Assembly (NCBI RefSeq): GCF_017873815.1
Contig: NZ_JAGGKQ010000025.1
Coordinates: 1 to 42,896 of the forward strand
DNA length: 42,896 nucleotides
Direction: 5' to 3'
DNA from: Halorubrum alkaliphilum
Lineage (GTDB): Archaea; Halobacteriota; Halobacteria; Halobacteriales; Haloferacaceae
Below, one piece after another: positions 26,018-34,548 of the stretch. The notes beneath the pieces are model-generated. The model had not been told where the DNA came from. It worked only from the letters and a program-made list of their open reading frames with translations, and did no database searches. Numbering within the stretch: the first letter of the stretch is position 1; every line of letters begins with the position of its first letter. Position numbers and translations under genes: made by a program.

Positions 26018-27093
26018 GCGCTGACGACGCGGCCGACGCGGCGACCTCCGACGCCAGCTACACCGCGAGCGTCGTCGGCGGAACCGGCTTCACGGGCGGC
26101 GAGCTGTTGCGGATCCTCGCCGGCCACCCGAACTTCGAGGTCGTACAGGCCACGTCGCGGTCGGCGGACAACATGACTGTCGGTCGCTCGCATCCAAACC
26201 TGCGCGGGCTCGACCTGCGCTTTTCGGATCCCGACGACTTGGCGTCCGTCGACGTGCTCTTCTCGGCGACGCCTCACGGCGTCTCGATGGAGCAGGTCGA
26301 CGAGTACTTCGAGGCGGCCGACACCGTCGTCGACCTCTCGGCGGACTTCCGGCTGCCCGAGGCGGCGTTGTACGACGAGTGGTACGACGGCCATGCGTCG
26401 CCGGAGTACTTGGAGCGTGCGGAGTACGCGCTTCCCGAGCTCAACCGCGAGAACCTCCCCGGTGCCGACCTGATCGCCGGTGGTGGCTGTAACGCGACCG
26501 CGACGATCCTCGGGCTGAAACCGCTCGTGGACGAGGGTGTCCTCGACTCCGAGACCGGCGAGGTCGTCGTCGACGTGAAGGTCGGCTCCTCGGAGGGCGG
26601 TGCCGGCGGCGGCGCGGCCTCCTCGCATCCGGAGCGCTCGGGCGTCGTCCGCCCGTACGCGCCGACCGGTCACCGCCACGAGGCGGAGATCGAGGCGTAT
26701 CTCGGGCTCTCCGTTTCCTTCACCGTCCACGCGGTCGACATGGTTCGCGGCGCGAGCGCGACCTGTCACGTCTTCCCGGATGACCCCGTCTCGAAGGCCG
26801 ACCTGTGGACGGCGTACCGCGGCGCGTACGCCGACGAGCCGTTCATGCGGATCGTCTCGGGCGGCGGCGGCGTCTACCGCTATCCGGAGCCGAAGTCGGT
26901 TGCGGGGACGAACCACGGTGAGGTCGGCTTCGAACTGGATCCCGGGAACCGGCGTGTCGTCGTCTTCTCGGCGATAGACAACATGACCAAGGGGTCGGCG
27001 GGACAGGCGGTCCACGGGGCGAACGTCGCGCTCGGACTGCCCGAGACCGCGGGGCTCGAATTCGAGGGGCTCCACCCCGTGGGGTCGCCATGA
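26014..27093 (+). CDS. argC: LysW-glutamyl-phosphate reductase (ArgC/LysY)
   Basis: A 359-residue NADPH-dependent dehydrogenase that reduces the LysW-bound acyl phosphate to the semialdehyde. The N-terminal Rossmann loop is VVGGTGFTGGELLRILAGHP, and the catalytic Cys lies in GGGCNATATILGLKPL. The His/Arg-rich segment VRPYAPTGHRHEAEIEAYL is part of the active site. Its ATG overlaps the argX stop by four bases and its own stop overlaps the argB start, which shows tight translational coupling. Confidence 0.95.
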   Translation: MSADDAADAATSDASYTASVVGGTGFTGGELLRILAGHPNFEVVQATSRSADNMTVGRSHPNLRGLDLRFSDPDDLASVDVLFSATPHGVSMEQVDEYFEAADTVVDLSADFRLPEAALYDEWYDGHASPEYLERAEYALPELNRENLPGADLIAGGGCNATATILGLKPLVDEGVLDSETGEVVVDVKVGSSEGGAGGGAASSHPERSGVVRPYAPTGHRHEAEIEAYLGLSVSFTVHAVDMVRGASATCHVFPDDPVSKADLWTAYRGAYADEPFMRIVSGGGGVYRYPEPKSVAGTNHGEVGFELDPGNRRVVVFSAIDNMTKGSAGQAVHGANVALGLPETAGLEFEGLHPVGSP

Positions 27094-28046
27094 CGGGCGA
27101 TATCGAGGGGACGGCGTCCGACATCGTCGCCGACGGCGGGCACGACGCCGGCGGCGCACCCGCCGACGAGCCCCCCGTCGTCGTCAAGATCGGCGGCGCG
27201 AAGGCGGTCGACCCGGCCGGCGCGGTCGGCGACGTGGCCCACCTCGTCGCGAACGGGCGTCGGGTCGTCGTCGTCCACGGCGGCTCGACGGTCGTCGACG
27301 AGGTCATCGAGCGGCTCGGGATGGAGCCGGAGTACGTCGAGTCCGCCTCCGGCGTCACCGGCCGATTCACCGACGCGGAGACGATGGAGGCGTTCACGAT
27401 GGCGATGGCCGGGAAGCTCAACACGGAGCTGACGGCGCTGTTCCGCGAGGCCGGCGTCGACGCGGTCGGTCTCTCGGGCGTCGACGGCGGGATCCTCTCC
27501 GGACCCCGCAAGTCGGCGGTCCGCGTTATCGAGGACGGTAAAAAGAAGATCCGTCGCGGCGAGCACTCCGGTCGGATCGAGTCGGTGAACGCCGACCTCC
27601 TCTCCGGGCTGCTCGGCGACGGCTACACCCCCGTCGTCTCGCCGCCGATGGAGGGGAAAGAGAGCGACGGCGGCGTCACGCCAGTCAACACGGATGCGGA
27701 TCGGGCGGCCGCCGCGGTCGCCGGTGCGCTCGACGCGGATCTCGTCCTGTTGACCGACGTTGCCGGCGTGTACGCGGACCCCGACGACTCCGACACGCTG
27801 ATCGAGTCGGCGGCGACGCCCGACGAACTGGCGGCGGTCGAAGACGCCGCTGAGGGGTTCATGGGAAAGAAGGTGATGGCCGCGACGGAGGCGCTGACGG
27901 GCGGCTCCGGTCGCGTCGTGATAGGCGACGCCAACGTCCGTGACCCGATCGTCGCGGCGCTCGGCGGTGCGGGAACGACCATCGAGCGGTCGGCGATCGA
28001 GGAAGTTGAGGAGGCCGCCGAAACGGACGGGGGTGAAACCGCATGA
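27090..28046 (+). CDS. argB: LysW-glutamate kinase (ArgB/LysZ)
   Basis: An amino-acid-kinase-family enzyme of 318 residues that phosphorylates LysW-bound glutamate. After an acidic N-terminal extension of about 27 residues, the core starts at VVVKIGGAKAVDPAG. VVVHGGSTVVDEVIERLGMEPEYV forms the substrate site, and LLTDVAGVYADPDDSDTLI plus GFMGKKVMAATEALTGG form the ATP-binding side. Four-base overlaps on both sides place it in the operon. The same enzyme may act on aminoadipate for lysine in some archaea, but the neighbours point to arginine. Confidence 0.95.
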   Translation: MTGDIEGTASDIVADGGHDAGGAPADEPPVVVKIGGAKAVDPAGAVGDVAHLVANGRRVVVVHGGSTVVDEVIERLGMEPEYVESASGVTGRFTDAETMEAFTMAMAGKLNTELTALFREAGVDAVGLSGVDGGILSGPRKSAVRVIEDGKKKIRRGEHSGRIESVNADLLSGLLGDGYTPVVSPPMEGKESDGGVTPVNTDADRAAAAVAGALDADLVLLTDVAGVYADPDDSDTLIESAATPDELAAVEDAAEGFMGKKVMAATEALTGGSGRVVIGDANVRDPIVAALGGAGTTIERSAIEEVEEAAETDGGETA

Positions 28047-29170
28047 GCGGCTTCGTCTTCTCGGAGAAGCCGATCGAGATCGCCCGCGGCGAGGACGTGT
28101 GGCTGTACGACACAAACGGAAACGAGTATCTCGACTTCGGCGCGAGCTACGCCTGTACTCCGGTCGGCCACTGTCACCCCGACGTGGTCGACGCCGCGAC
28201 GAGCCAGCTGGAGGATCTGATGTACGTTCAGGCGTCGTACCCGCACGCGGCGCGAACCGCGCTGTACGAGCAGCTCGCCGACACCGCTCCCGTCGATGTC
28301 GACAACGTCTGGCTCTGTAACTCGGGAACCGAGGCCAACGAGGCAGCCCTGAAGTTCGCCCGGCACGCGACGGGTCGCGAGAAGATCATCGCGACAAAAC
28401 AGGGGTTTCACGGCCGGACGATGGGTGCGCTCGCGACCACGTGGAAAGGGAAGTACAAGCAGGGGTTCGAGCCGCTCGCGGGCGGCGTCGAGTTCGTCGA
28501 CTACGGCGATATCGACGCCATGCGCGAGGCGGTGGACGATGAGACCGCCGCGGTGATCATCGAGCCGCTACAGGGCGAGGGCGGGATCAACCCCGTCTCG
28601 ACGGAGTACTTACAGGCGGTTCGCGTCGCGACGGCGACGTCCGGCGCGGCGATGATCCTCGACGAGATACAGACCGGACTCGGCCGTACCGGCTCGATGT
28701 GGGCGGCGGACGGCCACGACGTGGTTCCTGACGTTCTCACGACCGCGAAAGGGCTCGGCAGCGGGCTCCCGATCGGCGCGACGCTGTGTCGCGACTGGAT
28801 CGCCGAGAACTGCGGGAACCACGGCTCGACGTTCTCCGGTGGCCCCGTCGTCTCGGCGGCCGCGGGGGCGACGCTCGATGTCCTTGAGCGCGAGGAGCTT
28901 CCGGCACACGCCGCCGAGATGGGTACGTATCTCCGCGAGGAGATCGACGAGCGTCTGGGCGACGAGATCCGGGAGGTTCGCGGCGACGGGCTGATGATCG
29001 GTATCGAGGTGAAGCGCGGCTCGAACCGGCTGTTGCGCGAGTTGGCGATCGAACACGGGATCCTCGCGTTGCCCGCGGGCCGGACCGTGTTGCGCCTGCT
29101 TCCGCCGTTGACGATCGATCGCGACCACGCCGACGCCGTCGTGGACGCGATCGAGGAGGTGATCGCGTGA
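28043..29170 (+). CDS. argD: LysW-ornithine/LysW-lysine aminotransferase (ArgD/LysJ)
   Basis: A class-III PLP aminotransferase of 375 residues converting the LysW-bound semialdehyde to LysW-ornithine, with glutamate as amino donor. The PLP Lys is in LTTAKGLGSGLPIGA. Other family features are WLCNSGTEANEAALKFARHATGR, FHGRTMGAL, and the EPLQGEGGINPV and LDEIQTGLGRTG segments that hold the cofactor. It overlaps argB by four bases, and its stop overlaps the argE start. Confidence 0.95.
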   Translation: MSGFVFSEKPIEIARGEDVWLYDTNGNEYLDFGASYACTPVGHCHPDVVDAATSQLEDLMYVQASYPHAARTALYEQLADTAPVDVDNVWLCNSGTEANEAALKFARHATGREKIIATKQGFHGRTMGALATTWKGKYKQGFEPLAGGVEFVDYGDIDAMREAVDDETAAVIIEPLQGEGGINPVSTEYLQAVRVATATSGAAMILDEIQTGLGRTGSMWAADGHDVVPDVLTTAKGLGSGLPIGATLCRDWIAENCGNHGSTFSGGPVVSAAAGATLDVLEREELPAHAAEMGTYLREEIDERLGDEIREVRGDGLMIGIEVKRGSNRLLRELAIEHGILALPAGRTVLRLLPPLTIDRDHADAVVDAIEEVIA

Positions 29171-30324
29171 TGGCGACCGGGGAAGAGCGCGAGTCGCCGG
29201 TCGAGTCCGCGAACGACTCCAACGCCGCCGGGACGGACGTCGTCGCCGGCGGGGGATACCCCGATGCCTGCGACACGCCGGCCCGGAGGTTGCTGTATGA
29301 CATGGTGTCGATCCCCTCGCCGTCGGGCGAGGAGGAGCAGGCCGCGAAGCGGCTCGTCGACTTCTTCGAGGCCAACGGCCGCGAGGCGTGGATCGACGAG
29401 GTCGGCAACGTTCGTGCGCCCGCGAGCGACGCGGTCCTGTTGACTTCGCATGTCGACACCGTTCCGGGCGACATCCCCGTTGAAGTGAAGCCGGCGGCCG
29501 ATGACGATGCCGTCGGCGAGCCGGGCGAGCCCGTCCTCTGGGGGCGCGGCTCGGTGGACGCCACCGGCCCCCTCGTCGCAATGGCGGTCGCGGCGGTCGA
29601 GACCGGCGTCTCGTTCGTCGGCGTCGCCGGCGAAGAGACGAACTCGCAGGGCGCTCGGTTCCTCATCGAGGACCGCGACGCGCCGGAGCTGTTGGTGAAC
29701 GGCGAGCCGTCCGGCTGGGACGGGATCACGCTCGGCTACCGCGGGTTCCTCGCGGGCACGTACGTGAACACGAGCGAGTCCGGTCACAGCTCGCGGCCGG
29801 AGCCGAACGCCATCCAGCACGCGATCGACTGGTGGCACGGCGTCGAGGAGACGTTCGATCCCGCCGACCCCGATACGCCGGTGTTCGAGCAGGTGACGAC
29901 GAAGCCGGTCTCCATCGACGGCGGACTCACGGATGACGGACTGGCGGTCGAGACGACGATGGAGGTACAGCTGCGCGTCCCGCCGACCCGCACCGTCGAC
30001 GAGGTTCACGAACTGGCGGAGGCACAGATGGCGACCGGCTCGGTTCACTGGAAGGAGCCGATCCCGCCGGTGATGGAGAGCCCGCGTACCGAACTCGCGC
30101 GGGCGTTCCGCGTCGCCATCCGTGAGGCGGGCGGCGACGTCCGGCTCATCCGCAAAACGGGCACCAGCGACATGAACCTCTTCGCGGCCGCGTGGGACTG
30201 CCCGATGGTCACCTACGGCCCGGGGGACTCGGATCTGGACCACGCTCCCGACGAGCGGCTGCCGCTCTCGCACCTGGATCGCGCAACGACCGTGTTGAGC
30301 GACGTCTGCCGGGACCGACGGTAG
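29170..30324 (+). CDS. argE: LysW-ornithine hydrolase (ArgE/LysK, M20 family)
   Basis: A zinc-dependent M20-family deacylase of 384 residues that frees ornithine from LysW. After an acidic leader, the catalytic pattern appears as LLTSHVDTVPGDIPV, RGSVDATGPL, VAGEETNSQGARFLIE and a late TSDMN. A GTG start at 29167 overlaps the previous stop. The ATG at 29170 begins on the last base of that stop (TGATG), and I prefer it. The metal ligands (His, Asp, Glu) are present. Confidence 0.93.
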   Translation: MATGEERESPVESANDSNAAGTDVVAGGGYPDACDTPARRLLYDMVSIPSPSGEEEQAAKRLVDFFEANGREAWIDEVGNVRAPASDAVLLTSHVDTVPGDIPVEVKPAADDDAVGEPGEPVLWGRGSVDATGPLVAMAVAAVETGVSFVGVAGEETNSQGARFLIEDRDAPELLVNGEPSGWDGITLGYRGFLAGTYVNTSESGHSSRPEPNAIQHAIDWWHGVEETFDPADPDTPVFEQVTTKPVSIDGGLTDDGLAVETTMEVQLRVPPTRTVDEVHELAEAQMATGSVHWKEPIPPVMESPRTELARAFRVAIREAGGDVRLIRKTGTSDMNLFAAAWDCPMVTYGPGDSDLDHAPDERLPLSHLDRATTVLSDVCRDRR

Positions 30325-30402
30325 GCGTCGCGGCTTCCGCTGCGACGCCGTCTCGTTTTGTACTGACGTCACGCTCCGAACGGACCTCGTCACCGCGATC
30401 GT

Positions 30403-30456
30403 AGACACGACCACAGACCCCGACACGACCACAGACCCCGACACGACCACAGACCC
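30403..30456. repeat. 18-bp tandem repeat (three copies) just before argF
   Basis: Three copies of an 18-bp unit (CGACACGACCACAGACCC, first base A in copy 1) lie at 30403-30420, 30421-30438 and 30439-30456. The argF ATG is nine nucleotides later. The copies are nearly perfect, so the array is young or held by selection. It sits in the region where a 5' leader or promoter of argF would be, 78 nt after argE. No TATA-like box is evident inside it, so argF may be read from the upstream operon. Confidence 0.9.
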
Positions 30457-30464
30457 CACCGAAA

Positions 30465-31361
30465 ATGCCACTCGCTACCGACGACTTCCTTGACATCGAT
30501 GACGTGACGCCCGCCGAGTTGGACGCACTGCTCGACCGCGCCGCCGCGATGAAGGCCGGCGACACTGATCCTCGGCTCCCGGACACGACGCTGGGAATGA
30601 TATTCGAGAAACCCTCGACGCGGACCAGGATCTCCTTCGAGACGGGGATGACCCGGCTCGGCGGCCACGCGATGTTCCTCGGGCCCGACGACCTCCAGCT
30701 GGGTCACGGCGAGCCGCTCCGGGACACCGCACGCGTGGTCGGACGATACGTCGACGGGGTGATGGCCCGGCTGTTCGACCACGCCGACGTCGAGGAGCTC
30801 GCCGCATACGCCGACTGTCCGGTGATCAACGGGCTCACCGACGAGGCACACCCCTGTCAGACGCTTGCGGATCTCCTAACGATCCGCGAGTCGGTCGGGG
30901 AGGACGCCCACGTCGCGTGGGTCGGCGACGGAAACAACGTCGGGCAGTCGTTCGTCGTCGGCGCGGCGATGGCGGGGATCGACGTGTCGGTCGCGACACC
31001 CGCCGACTACGGCATGAACACGGCCGTCTTCGACCGGGCCGCGGAGTTCGGCGCGGACGTCGAGCCGACGACCGACCCCGAGACGGCCATCGCGGACGCC
31101 GATGTCGTCTACACTGACGTCTGGATCTCGATGGGTCAGGAGGGCGAACGCGAGCAGAAGCTCACCGCCTTCGACGGGTTCCAAGTGAACCGGGAACTGC
31201 TCGCGGAAACCGACGCGAAGGTGATGCACTGTCTGCCCGCCCACCGCGGCGAGGAGATCACTGACGACGTGCTCGAATCGGACCGCGCGCTGGTATGGGA
31301 CCAGGCCGAAAACCGGATGCACGCCCAGAACGCGCTGCTGATCGAACTGTTGGGCGAATAA
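30465..31361 (+). CDS. argF: Ornithine carbamoyltransferase
   Basis: Forms citrulline from ornithine and carbamoyl phosphate, 298 residues. The carbamoyl-phosphate motif FEKPSTRTRISFETG lies near residues 46-60. MHCLPAHRGEEITDDVLES (near 246) contains the ornithine-binding His-Cys-Leu-Pro, and DQAENRMHAQNALL is the C-terminal signature. It follows argE after 140 nt that include a short tandem repeat, and completes the pathway to argG and argH upstream. It is probably cotranscribed with the lysW operon. Confidence 0.97.
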   Translation: MPLATDDFLDIDDVTPAELDALLDRAAAMKAGDTDPRLPDTTLGMIFEKPSTRTRISFETGMTRLGGHAMFLGPDDLQLGHGEPLRDTARVVGRYVDGVMARLFDHADVEELAAYADCPVINGLTDEAHPCQTLADLLTIRESVGEDAHVAWVGDGNNVGQSFVVGAAMAGIDVSVATPADYGMNTAVFDRAAEFGADVEPTTDPETAIADADVVYTDVWISMGQEGEREQKLTAFDGFQVNRELLAETDAKVMHCLPAHRGEEITDDVLESDRALVWDQAENRMHAQNALLIELLGE

Positions 31362-31419
31362 AAACCCGAGCCGGAACGGGGAGCACGCACACGCCTTGTC
31401 CGGTCATCAACTCCCCCGT

Positions 31420-31426
31420 TTTATAT
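31420..31426 (+). promoter_or_regulatory. TATA box of the CARF-HTH regulator gene
   Basis: TTTATAT, centred 26 nt before the ATG at 31449. It favours that ATG over the GTG nine bases upstream and shows that the gene has its own promoter after argF. Confidence 0.6.
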
Positions 31427-31448
31427 CGACGCGGCCGGTGTGAACGCC

Positions 31449-32327
31449 ATGGACGTCACGGCCCCCCGCGTCTCCGAGCGTCGCGTCCACGTCGTGCCGC
31501 TCGGGCACGAACGCGACCGCATCGTCACCCCTCTTCGAGAGCACCGTGCCGACATCGTCTATCTGCTCGCGGACACCCCGAACCGCGAGGCCGACCGCGG
31601 CGTCGTCGACCTCGATGTCGACTTCGACGACCCGGCGGCAACTCGCGTCGACCCGGACGGACTCACCGACTACCAGCGCGAGGCGTGGGAGACGGTCGCC
31701 GGGTTCGCCGAGGTCCGGGTGCTCCCCGTCGAACTCGCGGACGTGTACGACGTGTTGGGCGTGACGACGACCGTCGCCGCCCATCACGGGGCAGGCGGTG
31801 ACGACCGCGCCGCCGGCGCTCGGGACCGAACGAGCGGAACCGGCGACCGGCTGTTCGCCAACGTCTCGACCGGACCCCGTGTCGCCGCGGTCGGCGTCGC
31901 CATGGCGTGTATGATCGTCGGCGCGCGGCCCTACAGCGTCGAGCCAGAGACCCACCGCCACGACGTACGCGAGGAGCCGCTGACGACGGGCGTCGAGCGC
32001 ACCGTCGACCTGCCCTTATATCCGATGGACGCGCCGACCCGCGATCAGGTCGCGATCCTCGGCCGACTGTACGACCGGGCGGCCCAGGACCGGACGACGG
32101 ACAAGTGGAACCTGATCGAGTGGGCGCGCGAGCGCGACCTCGCGTTCCTCCGGGAGGCCGGCGAGAGCCGCACCGCGAAGTACCGCGCGCTGGAGACGCG
32201 GGTGCTCGACCCGCTCCGCGAGCGCGGGTACGTCGAACTCGAACCGGTCGGGCGCTCCGATACGGTTCACCTCACCGGGATCGGCCGTCGCGTCTTCTTC
32301 GCGTTCCAGCACAAACTCGACGCGTAA
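31449..32327 (+). CDS. CARF-domain-like transcriptional regulator with C-terminal HTH (HFX_2341 type)
   Basis: A 292-residue protein. The N-terminal half (VHVVPLGHERDRIVTPLREHRADIVYLLADTPNR in pieces, and later NVSTGPRVAAVGVAMACMI) has the Rossmann-like pattern of the CARF domain of the HFX_2341 family. CARF domains bind cyclic oligoadenylates or other nucleotides in type III CRISPR regulators. The C-terminal half (about residues 195-292) looks like a winged helix (RALETRVLDPLRERGYVELEPVG). No cas gene or CRISPR array lies in the window, and its ligand is unknown. It follows argF but has its own TATA box. Confidence 0.82.
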   Translation: MDVTAPRVSERRVHVVPLGHERDRIVTPLREHRADIVYLLADTPNREADRGVVDLDVDFDDPAATRVDPDGLTDYQREAWETVAGFAEVRVLPVELADVYDVLGVTTTVAAHHGAGGDDRAAGARDRTSGTGDRLFANVSTGPRVAAVGVAMACMIVGARPYSVEPETHRHDVREEPLTTGVERTVDLPLYPMDAPTRDQVAILGRLYDRAAQDRTTDKWNLIEWARERDLAFLREAGESRTAKYRALETRVLDPLRERGYVELEPVGRSDTVHLTGIGRRVFFAFQHKLDA

Positions 32328-32640
32328 CGCATCGGTCGGACGATGCCGATCGGTCGGGTCGTTCGTTTGGTACGTATTGTACGGTCCATCCGGACTGTTT
32401 ACGGCTAACATAGAACGGGTAGCCACTCCTCGATCCAAACGCGTGATGCCCGGTGGAGCGACCGACGCCCTCCACCTGACCGACCCTCCGCACGACCGAC
32501 GCCCCCCATCGCCCCGGACGCGATGGGTCCCCCGCTGACGCTCGTCGCGGTCGCTCCCGGACGTCACGAGACGGCATTCGCCGTCGAAACCGATCCGTTG
32601 TGATGCCGATCTTCAGAAGCGCTCTCGTCTTGACCGATAT
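32328..32640. other. Non-coding interval between the CARF regulator and copy D
   Basis: Just over 300 nt without a convincing gene. I see no TATA-to-ATG pair with normal spacing, no tRNA and no strong hairpin. It contains only short GC-rich repeats such as GACCGACGCCC. Confidence 0.5.
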
Positions 32641-33048
32641 CGGGAGTAAATCTCCCAAATCGGTGGCGACGAGATCGTATTTAAAAAGACTGTGAGCGGC
32701 CACGAGGCTCCTTTATAAATAGACGATGCGGTGGCGTGCCCCGGTTCGCGCCCTCAAAAGGGCGCGAACCGCGAGGGACCGAAGGTCCCTCTGGCAGCCG
32801 GCGCGTAGCGCCGGCGACACCGCAACGAGGGAGCTTGCGACCGAGTGAGGAGCACAGCGAGCGTACGCCGCCCGCACGGCTGGGGCTTTGGAAGTGTTCA
32901 CCGACGATCCGTACTCGACCACTTATAAACGAACAGCTGGAGGGGTAGAAGCGTTCACCACAGCATCATCTACTTATAAACAGCTGCCAGCAACACCAAT
33001 AGCTCGTTTATAAACAACTACTCCACCGTATTGCGAGACCTACTCCCG
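32641..33048 (+). repeat. Dispersed hairpin element, copy D (408 bp)
   Basis: The left end starts CGGGAGTAAATCTCCC and the right end, read in reverse, is CGGGAGTAGGTCTCGC. The left block has TTTAAAAAG at 32680 and TTTATAAAT at 32712, again 32 nt apart. Three hairpins follow with arms 32743-32754/32759-32770 (GGTTCGCGCCCT), 32773-32780/32784-32791 (GAGGGACC) and 32797-32804/32808-32815 (GCCGGCGC). These are the same three modules as in copy A. The right block (32861-33048) carries TTATAAAC-type boxes at 32922, 32973 and 33006, with spacings 51 and 33. It ends eight bases before the hemL stop codon. Confidence 0.82.
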
Positions 33049-33055
33049 GTATCGC

Positions 33056-34393
33056 TCAGATCGCCTCCCGGTACGCCTCCAAAGTCCGTTCGACGTCCTC
33101 CTCCGTGTGCGCGTACGAGGTGAACTGGCACTCGAACTGGTTCGCGGTGAGGAACACACCCCGATCCTTCATCTCCTGCCAGAACACCCGCTCCCATCGG
33201 TCCGTCTCCGCGGCCGCGACGTCAGCCCCGGTCTTCGGACACAGTTCGTACCGGGAGCACGACTGGTTCTGTCGACAGCCGCCCGAACAGCAGTCGTCGA
33301 TATCGTCGGGAGCGTCCCGGGTGAAGATCGTTTTAAACATCGAGTCGGTGCCGACGACGGTGTACTCGGGGGCCTGCTCCGCACATATCTCGGAGATCCC
33401 CTCGCGGAGTTGCCGACCAAGCCGATTGACGTGTTCGTACACGTCGTTTTCGGCGGCGTACTCCAGTCCCGCCTTCCCTGCGGCCATCGTTACCGGATGT
33501 CCCGAGAACGTGCCGGACTGGAACACGTCGCCGGCGGGCGTGAACCCCTCGATGATCTCGGCTCGCCCACCGATCGCGCCGACGGGGAACCCGCCGCCGA
33601 TGATCTTCCCGAACGTCGTCACGTCCGGGGTGACCCCGAACTTCGACTGCGCGCAGCCGAGCCCGCCGACGCGGAACCCGGTGATCACCTCGTCGAAGAC
33701 TAAAAGCGAACCGTGGTCGTCACACAGGTCGCGAAGGGTCTCGTGATAGCCGTCGACCGGCATGACGATCCCCGTGTTCGCGAGGATCGGCTCCACGAGG
33801 ACCGCGGCGATGTCGTCGCCGTGTTCAGCGAACACCTCCTTGGCCGCCTGCGGGTCGTTGAACGGGATCGGGAGGGTATGCTCGGCGAATGACTCGGGGA
33901 TCCCCTTCGTCGAGGGGTGGGCGTCTCCCGGGGCGCCCTCAACGAGCGTCGACTCCTGTGCCCCGTGATAGCCGCCCTGCATCACGACGATCTTGTCGCG
34001 GCCCGTGTGGCCACGGGCGAGTCGCACCGCCGACACCGTCGCCTCCGTCCCCGAGTTGACGAACCGGATCGACTCGACGCTGGGGACGTGTCGCGCCACG
34101 AACTCGGCGTGTTCGACCTCTATCTCGGTCGGCGCGCCGTACATCGGCCCCGCCGACGCGTGTGACTGGATCGCCGCCTCGACCGGCTCCGGAAGGTCGT
34201 GACCGTACAGGAGCGGTCCGTATCCCATCACCCAGTCGACGTACCGGTTGCCGTCGGCGTCGATGACGTGGCCGCCGTCCCCGCGCTCAATGAAGAACGG
34301 ATGTGGCATCGTCGCCCGGACCGAGGAGTTGACCCCACCCGGCATGACCGACAGCGCGCGGCCGTACAACCCGCGAGAGCGCTCGTGATTCAT
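33056..34393 (-). CDS. hemL: Glutamate-1-semialdehyde 2,1-aminomutase
   Basis: A PLP enzyme of 445 residues that makes 5-aminolevulinate for heme and cobamide synthesis. The PLP Lys lies in [42 protein letters not shown] and [13 protein letters not shown] are family motifs. About 40 residues are inserted near residue 350 (DDCCSGGC...SCSRYELC), with five Cys that may bind a metal. This insertion is usual in haloarchaeal HemL as far as I recall. TACTTTCATC (about 34414-34423 on the minus strand) may be its TATA-like box, 27 nt upstream. Confidence 0.96.
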   Translation of the reverse strand: MNHERSRGLYGRALSVMPGGVNSSVRATMPHPFFIERGDGGHVIDADGNRYVDWVMGYGPLLYGHDLPEPVEAAIQSHASAGPMYGAPTEIEVEHAEFVARHVPSVESIRFVNSGTEATVSAVRLARGHTGRDKIVVMQGGYHGAQESTLVEGAPGDAHPSTKGIPESFAEHTLPIPFNDPQAAKEVFAEHGDDIAAVLVEPILANTGIVMPVDGYHETLRDLCDDHGSLLVFDEVITGFRVGGLGCAQSKFGVTPDVTTFGKIIGGGFPVGAIGGRAEIIEGFTPAGDVFQSGTFSGHPVTMAAGKAGLEYAAENDVYEHVNRLGRQLREGISEICAEQAPEYTVVGTDSMFKTIFTRDAPDDIDDCCSGGCRQNQSCSRYELCPKTGADVAAAETDRWERVFWQEMKDRGVFLTANQFECQFTSYAHTEEDVERTLEAYREAI

Positions 34394-34548
34394 ACGGGAC
34401 GGTTGGGCCGGAGGGATGAAAGTAGTTGCCGAGTTCCGGCCAGCGCCGGCGCGACCGCTCGGCGGTCCGACGCGTCCAATGTAAAATACCTCGTTGCGAG
34501 CAGTCGACGGAATCGATTCGTGTTCGAACCGGGCGAGAGGCGACCCGC

